Below are positions 57,605-64,000 of a stretch of 64,000 nt of DNA, one piece after another. A model generated the notes under the pieces. It was not told the origin of the DNA, ran no database searches, and was given only the letters and a program-made list of their open reading frames with translations. Numbering within the stretch: the stretch's first letter is position 1; each line of letters begins with the position of its first letter. Position numbers and translations under genes: made by a program. Source of the stretch: Alisma plantago-aquatica (Eukaryota; Streptophyta; Magnoliopsida; Alismatales; Alismataceae); assembly GCA_963693085.1 (NCBI GenBank), contig OY856409.1, forward strand, positions 1,334,651,915 through 1,334,715,914, written 5' to 3'.

Positions 57605-57930
57605 TGGCCAGGATTACACCTGTGGTATAGACCTCAACATACAATCATGTTTTGTTAGTATATGAGTTCATGTTTTCTAATAATCCAAACCGTTGATCCT
57701 CTTAAACAACATATAATTCGCCTACATAAAAACTTGAGCTGATTTGGGTACTTGTAAGTCATTTATTAAATGATTCCAAAAGTGATCAACGAATTTTTTA
57801 TACTTGCGTCATTTTTATAGCTTTTAGAAGCTTGACCTATAATCATCTCCATGAGCTCAAATTTATGATGTAGGCTATTCATATGGTGTTTAAGATCACT
57901 GTGTCAGTTTTTCAAAAGAATAGTTGTATG
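56906..57930. other. Non-coding repeat-like DNA with microsatellites
   Basis: TACACTAGAGTGTACCC at 57117, (TC)n(TA)n at 57131-57190 and (GT)n at 57583-57604. Two segments (57000-57060 and 57720-57890) share 'GTAGGCTATTCATATG' strings, as if a repeat family were present twice. No coding region is seen. Confidence 0.5.
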
Positions 57931-58075
57931 CATAGTCACAAATTCGGTATTTGGGATACGTACGACCAAGTTGAAAAATTCGGAAATCGGGAATTATGCG
58001 GAAAATTCGGATAAAAATCGGTCAACGTACGGTAAAAGTTTTGTCAACTATTCGGAAAAAAGTCGGCAAAAAGCG

Positions 58076-58113
<38 letters not shown>

Positions 58114-58557
58114 CCACACATATAATGATTGAAAATGACTAAACATCGAACTGATTACTCAATATTAGAAGGGGAAGAAGTGGGAGCAGCAAGCAGCAGG
58201 CACAAATCAGGGAAGAAAGGGGGAGAATGGAGGAGAAACATGGGGCGTACATGTAGAATGTCGAGGGTTACTACTCCTGGTGTGTCGGGGGATAGAGGAG
58301 GAAGGTTGGACGGTTTAGTGGAACCCTACTACAAGTTAAAAAGGACGTGGAAAAAATAAATGTGAAGCAAAAGTACAGAACTGTTTAAAAGGGCAAAAAA
58401 AAGTATTAAACACGTTTAAAACGTAATACATGAATAAAACACGTTTAAAATGTATTATTCGGTTTGGAGTTTAAAACGGTCGTCATATACGTCACATGAA
58501 TAATACGTGTTTTAAACGCGTTTTTTTCAAAAAAACGGAGTATATTGTGACTATGGT
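57931..58557. mobile_element. hAT-like element, family C copy 2, perfect 8-bp duplication
   Basis: The element is 627 bp with CATAGTCACAA/TTGTGACTATG ends. GTTGTATG is identical on both sides (57923-57930 and 58558-58565). The interior matches the copy at 24006-24661 in reverse orientation, including the (AT)n run and GTTTTAAACG subterminal repeats. Confidence 0.9.
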
Positions 58558-58565
58558 TGTATGGT

Positions 58566-59380
58566 GCAAATTGACCTGAGTGTATGATGCCACCAATACA
58601 CTTTAGTGTATCATAACCTGATTCTCTCTCTATATATACATATCACATGATGAGTTGTTGCATAAATCATAAATTCCCTCACATGATAATACATTTGTGA
58701 AGAGATCTATAAATCAATCTTTTGACCTAAGAGAATAGTTGCTTAGATATCTAATAAATTGGCAATTCACCTTCACATTGTTTAGTCCTTTCTTAGAAAG
58801 CATAATTTATAGTAATGAAGGTTTCACCATGGCTGTCTCAAATCATAGTGATGTGCGATGAGCACTGGCTAATGCAACAAACTCCACAAGTAAATATTTA
58901 ATCATTAGAAGTTTGTAGTAGTGTAAGCCATAGCTACACTACATGTTCAAATTCAACACTTGATTTGGTTCCAACATTCATTTTGTTACTTCGGCAAGTA
59001 TTATGTGAAGGCACAACATTTAATAGTGGTATACGGTGAAGACACTTAACAACACGACTAGCATTAGGATACCCTGTAATATCAACTTAGCCATGTTTCT
59101 TGCAAAACAATCCTTTCCGAGAAGCCTTCTTCTGCTAAAGATGAATTTGACAAACTACATGACAATAACATTTTGTAGGTATACGTATATCCATGAATCT
59201 CTCACCATGCCTAAACTAAAATCCAGAATCAACCATAGTGGTATCTCTTGTGTCTATACAACACAAGTCTTTTACATTATTTTAACTATCTCCAGTGAAC
59301 ATTTTATAGAAGCAGTTATTTTGTTGTTTCATGATAATCGTCCTTCACCAACACTTTAACATCTTCATTATTGATGCATT
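58566..59380. other. Unassigned sequence
   Basis: No gene or element end is recognised. Confidence 0.4.
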
Positions 59381-61340
59381 TCACTAGACTCGAGCCTCTC
59401 CGACTCTTCTTCTTCTTTCACCTTTACATCCCTTTATATACCATTTCTCCCTTCTCTAGCATCGAACTACTTATATATCTCTTCAAAGTATCTATTCAAG
59501 ATATAACCTCTTATACCCTTTTTTAGCTTTCTTTGCTAGCTTGTATCTCCAGAAAGTTGCATTGTCTGGAGATTTGAGTAAGCTACTATAAATCTCCATT
59601 TTTAGTTTAAAAGCCTTATGTAGTCCGTCATCTCACCACCATGTCTCTTTTTATGGAGGCCCATAACTCGCTGATCAACCAAAACATCTGTGGCTATTCA
59701 TGTTATGTAGGAGCTCGTATTAGGCCACATAGTATTAACATTGGAATTCAAGTTCTAATCCTCGATATGTTTATTATAAAAAGTCACTTTCTTATCTCCT
59801 TTAAGGATCCACCACTTAATTCATCTAACTTGGGCACCCTTATGCCTACTTTTTGATCTTCATTTTATAGCTAATACCACCAAACTATGTACGGTGGCGA
59901 GCTCTTCTCCATGGACCGCTTTGCAATCCTTGCATGCTTTCAAGCTACTCACCTTCTAAGAAAGTAACCAATTTGGCTACAATAGTACCACCACACACTC
60001 TTGAAAGTAATCAAACAAGGATGTTTTTTCTTGATTTTGGTGCTCGTCAAAGTCATATGATATGCAATTGCAAAACCCAATATCCTCTCTCCTCCATTCC
60101 TTGTAGTATATCCAAACCACCGGATACTCTCTTATAGCCAACACTCAAGGAATGAGGTATCCAATTTTAATGCTGTTTTGATGGCGTGGAAACAAAAATT
60201 ATGGAAATTTTGACGAAAATTTTGATAAATGCAATCATGCCCGTTTCGACGCCAAAATGAACGAATAAAGCCATGAAATTTTCCAGGCGTGATTTCTACA
60301 CCTAAATGCATCATTTTATGCAATAAACTTTTATATGGGGGGGTAGGTTGAGGGGGGGTCCTTCATGTGGGAGGTAAGGAAACTTTCTTGTTTCTTGGGG
60401 ATCTCGATGAAGGGTTTCAATGACAAAATGTAGGAATTAAGTTATGTAATCTTGCAACTCTGAGCTATATACATGCACATACTTATTTGTGCTATAATAT
60501 CAAATATTGGATATGTAGGGCATCCCCACATATTTGACTTGGGTAGATAGTTTGTTGTTGATATTGACTCAATAGTCAATCATTTCATTGGCCCCAAGAG
60601 CACTACTGCAATGTTTCTAAGCAAAATCATTATTTTTTGGTGTGGTTGGCTTTATAGCACCCTCATTGTCTAATAAACCACCACTAGGATACAGAACATC
60701 CACATTGAAGAAAAGAAAAGAAAACATAAAGCAACATTGCATCAATATTTAATAAGTTGAATAGCTAATATTAGGGAATGCAATGCAATTATGATATGCT
60801 ATAAGTATATACTACGTATGAGTACGAAATGGTGAAATAACTCCAATCCCCCTTTACTCTTCAAAAAACAACAATAACACTAAGCATTGCAATTATCTAA
60901 ATTTCCATAGAAATTTCATTGAAATTTTTGAGTTGCGCAGTGAACACCTCAAATCCATCGAAATTTGGCAAAATCATCAAATATTTTGTAGAAATTTTGA
61001 TAAATGCAATCTTGGTTGCAGACTGCAGTTTTGACCGAAATCGTCACAATTGCATGTTTTGGTATCATATGCCATCAAAATTGAATTTTTTAGCAAAATT
61101 TTGCCAATTTTGACAAAACCTCATTCCTTGCCAACACTGCCACTTCCAACATGACCATTTAAATGACTTCCAATAATGATCTATTCTTGTACCGATATTC
61201 CTTAACTTATCCATGTTATCCCGAAATCCTTCATAGCCTCCTTTACATGCCAACTCGGGGGGCATAAATACCAATGACATTAAAAATTCCCCCAAGAATG
61301 AGACTAATGGCTATGATTTTGTCACCCATCCTTGTAAGTT
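59381..61340 (-). pseudogene. LINE endonuclease-region remnant split by a hAT-like insertion
   Basis: On the minus strand, an L1-type endonuclease region starts near 61340 (VIGIYAPRVGM), reaches NGHVGSGSVG at about 61150-61131, is interrupted by the element at 60146-61130, and resumes at 60145 with YKRVSGGLDI, then an AIAYHMTLTSTKIKKKHPCL segment, KWWILKGDKK, and a linker near 59640-59560 (KAFKLKMEIY). Several stops are present. No reverse-transcriptase core is seen downstream. Confidence 0.7.
60146..61130. mobile_element. hAT-like element, family B copy 2, inserted in a LINE
   Basis: The element is 985 bp with perfect 13-bp inverted ends CAAGGAATGAGGT. CCAACACT is identical at 60138-60145 and 61131-61138. 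The interior matches the copy at 19350-20594 (for example CCGTTTCGACGCCAAAATGA in both), but its subterminal parts carry AAATTTTGCCAAAATT-type palindromes where copy 1 carries CGGTATCGGT-type ones. No transposase. Confidence 0.92.
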
Positions 61341-62372
61341 GTAACCTTGATAGCAAATCCTTCAAAAATGGTTTGAATTTTTTTGACTAAAATTGTGAAA
61401 TTTCAATTTTAGTGAGGGAAACAAATCGAAATGTATATACTCAAGAATTGGTACGTAATTTTGTTAAAAATTTGTAGGTGGTTCGACAGTTTGCATTAGG
61501 ATAAGGATTAGATACAAACAATGCCCAGTTTCGGCCTTCAATTTGTGAAACCCAGCCGAAGCACATTCACTATTTTGTGAAACAATATCCCAATCGCTGT
61601 TGCTATTGCAAGTTGGAGATTGGTGCAGTCTCCTGGTCATGATGCTGTCATGTTTGGATCTAAGATAAGTTTCCTGTATCCCCTTTCCATCATCATCTCT
61701 GCCCCTTCTTGCTGTGTGGGCAGATTAACTCCTGCACTAAGCTCTTTTATTTAGTAGATATAATCAATGTATACATATATTAGTATCATATATGTGATTA
61801 ACTGTTAGCAATATAGTTAAATTGTTAATTAACTAACTTCAGTAATTTAAACCTATTTTTTCCAAACCTAATAGTAATATATGCACTACATTTGTAGACT
61901 GAAATAATAGTAATGTATACACTCTACTACCCCTTAGAAAATAGCAAAACACATAACACATGATGAAGGATCCCAATTTCAACGTATTTGATATAGTATA
62001 TGATTGAATAAGCGTATTTCTATGTATAACTTGTGTTTGAAAGTTTATAAAGTTATTCCTTTATATGGCATCAAAATTAGCATCAAAATCCCCGTGAAAG
62101 CAGTTCAGTTTTCATTCAGTCACACATGTATGGCTCTCCCCATAATCCCATATCAATGTATGATATTATTGCATAAATACATTTATTTATGTATGTATAT
62201 TATCCTAGTATTTATTATTCGTCTTCATTGCCCAATATGGATGGCGGTATACCTGTTGTGTCAAACCCTTTTTGCCAATATGAGAGGGATCTTCTGGTGA
62301 CAAACTATCCCAATTGCACTCCATTTCATCCATGCTATTGTGATCCCGTAACATGCTCATCTTGAACATCAT
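61341..62372. other. Unassigned sequence
   Basis: No coding region, RNA gene or element end is seen. Confidence 0.4.
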
Positions 62373-64000
62373 TGTGGAAATGTGCCGTTTTTCTCTATTA
62401 GAAAAGGGAAAACCGTACTACTATAAATAGGAGGAGGCTGTACAGGAAAGCAAAAAGATAAATCCTAATGGGCCTCTTATACAAATGCCCATGTTGCACA
62501 TGATACTTAAGAAAGAAAAGACATAAACATGAAATACATCAATATATATCAATACTCCCCCTCAAGTTGGAGCATGGATATCAAGCATGCCCAACTTGTA
62601 ACTCAGTCCCTCAAATCTCTTTTCAGAAAGGCTTAGTAAATATATCTACAGTTTGCTCATGTGAATGCAGAAAAGGAGTAGGAATCTTTTTATCTAGTAC
62701 ATCTCGGAGAAAATGGCAGTTGATTTCAATATGCTTGGTCTTCTCTTGGAAGACAGGGTTACTAGCAATAAAGGTAGCAACATGATTATCACAATACATC
62801 GGGATAGCATAAGTGATGGGAAATCTGAAGTCTACAAGAATACATTGATTCCATAACCGTTCACAAGTAGTATGCGCTATTGCACGATACTCTGCATGAC
62901 TCTGCACTAGATCTGGAAACAACATTTTGTTTCTTACTTTGCCAAGTAACTAGGTTACCTCCTACAAAGGTACAATAACCAGAAGTGGATCTCCTGTCAG
63001 ACTTACACTCTGCGTAATCAACATCAGAATATCCATTTACATCAAGGTGTCCATTTCTTTTATAAAACAGTCCCTGTCCAGGTGCGTTCTTCAAATATTT
63101 CAGGACATGACATGCTGCCTCCCAGTGACATTGGGATTTCCATAAACTGACGAAGAACTCCCACAACAAAGTATATATCTGGCCTAGTAGCAGTGAGATA
63201 CAAAAGTTTACCAACCAGTCCCTTGTAGCAATATGTATCTTCTAAGAGTTGAGTGGATTCAGCCCATAGATCATGTGCTTGATCCATAGGTGAGACTGCA
63301 TGTCGACAACCCATCATTCCAGTTTGAGTTAGTGTAGAGTATACATCCTATGCAATAGAGATACTCCATCCTTGTGTGCTACCTCAATGTCAAGAAAATA
63401 CCGAAGACGCCCAAGGTCTTTGGTTACAAAGTGCTTTATAAGATATTTCTTTGTATCAACATTCCCTGTGTCATCACTACCAGACAAAATGATATCATCC
63501 ACATAAACAATGAGAATTATAATACCAGAGGTAGTGGCCTTGATAAAAACAAAGTGATCACACTGAGACCGTGTGAAATCAAATGTGTGCAGTATAAGGG
63601 ATAACTTGTCAAACCATGCTCGGCGATTCTGCTTAAGGCCGTAAATAGCCTTCTGAAGAAGGCAAACTTTCCCAAAATACTTCGCCTGAGCAACATAGCC
63701 TGGAGGTTGTGACATATAGACAACCTGCAAGTCACCATATAGAAAGTGATTATGTTGTTACTGTTACACCTCAGGTTGTGACATAAGACGAGCAACAGGA
63801 GAAAATGTTTCAAAGTGATAAACCCCAGATTCGTGTTTGCATCCCTTAGCAACTAGTCTAGCCTTTAGACATTCAATCGTTCCATCAGGCAAATATTTAA
63901 TAGCAAACACCCAATGAAAACCAACAAGATTGCTGCTCGTAGGAAATTCCCATGTCCCACGGGATTGAAGAACATCCATCTCCTCATCCACAGCCTGTGT
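62373..64000 (-). mobile_element. Ty1/copia element, minus strand, running off the window
   Basis: The 3' LTR is at about 62373-62554 (outer edge TGTGGAAATG, inner edge abutting CTCCCCCTCAAGTTGG, a polypurine complement). RNase H and reverse transcriptase follow to the window end. The 5' part lies beyond 64000. Confidence 0.75.
62600..63991 (-). pseudogene. Copia reverse transcriptase-RNase H remnant
   Basis: RNase H is at 62925-62623 (EYRAIAHTTCERLW, KTKHIEINCHFLRD), a connection segment at 63317-62861, and reverse transcriptase at 63730-63329 (YGLKQNRRAWFDKL, IVYVDDIILSG intact) and 63991-63764 (VFAIKYLPDGTIECLKARLV). Around 63720-63780 the first catalytic region is deleted: the frame passes from ETFSPVARL straight to an MSQP segment. 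The pieces lie in different frames. Confidence 0.8.

Noticed and set aside
38269..64000. A C-terminal exon of the SDR gene
   Set aside because: I looked on the plus strand for an acceptor followed by a frame resembling the helix after YAGSK and the R-V-N-x-x-x-P segment, and found none outside transposon coding regions. A profile search could overturn this.

Overview
This window looks like nuclear DNA of a flowering plant with a large, transposon-rich genome. The evidence is GT-AG introns of 5 to 12 kb, dense Ty1/copia retroelements with plant-type primer sites, plant LINE fragments, several non-autonomous hAT-like elements and a PIF/Harbinger-type transposase. I cannot name the species. There are no bacterial operons, CRISPR arrays or recognisable RNA genes.

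The only clear host gene is a short-chain dehydrogenase/reductase (SDR) on the + strand, resembling plant proteins annotated as 15-hydroxyprostaglandin dehydrogenase (NAD+)-like. Four exons fit in frame: 9238-9292, 21900-22073, 27370-27551 and 38163-38268. They encode 172 residues with the cofactor-binding motif and all four catalytic-tetrad residues. The introns are about 12.6, 5.3 and 10.6 kb. The last donor opens an intron of at least 25.7 kb, and I found no C-terminal exon before the window ends.

Layout. 0.6-3.7 kb: a minus-strand cluster holding a Harbinger/ALP1-like nuclease exon, two GRF-type zinc-finger proteins, a Myb/SANT-like protein and a lysine-rich small ORF. 4.0-8.1 kb: a non-coding, internally duplicated block. 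8.1-9.24 kb: a GC-rich island and the SDR 5' flank. Intron 1: a decayed minus-strand copia element, a hAT-like element, LINE fragments, and an antisense LTR element carrying another hAT-like insert. Intron 2: an antisense LTR element with a hAT-like insert in one LTR. Intron 3: a GGACACGG-rich element, a LINE scrap, and a long-LTR copia interrupted by another hAT-like element. After exon 4: an older LTR element (about 39.6-52.6 kb) that appears to host a nearly complete but broken copia (40370-45405), a solo LTR fragment, and a copia (46438-51066) whose gag region is inverted; then a 5'-truncated copia with a 224-bp tandem duplication, two more hAT-like copies (one splitting a LINE endonuclease region), and a minus-strand copia running off the right end.

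The strongest evidence in the repeats is structural. Six elements have terminal inverted repeats with matching 8- or 9-bp target duplications, and three LTR elements have matching 5-bp duplications. These allow part of the insertion order to be read directly. Every retroelement reading frame I examined is broken. The SDR exons appear intact.
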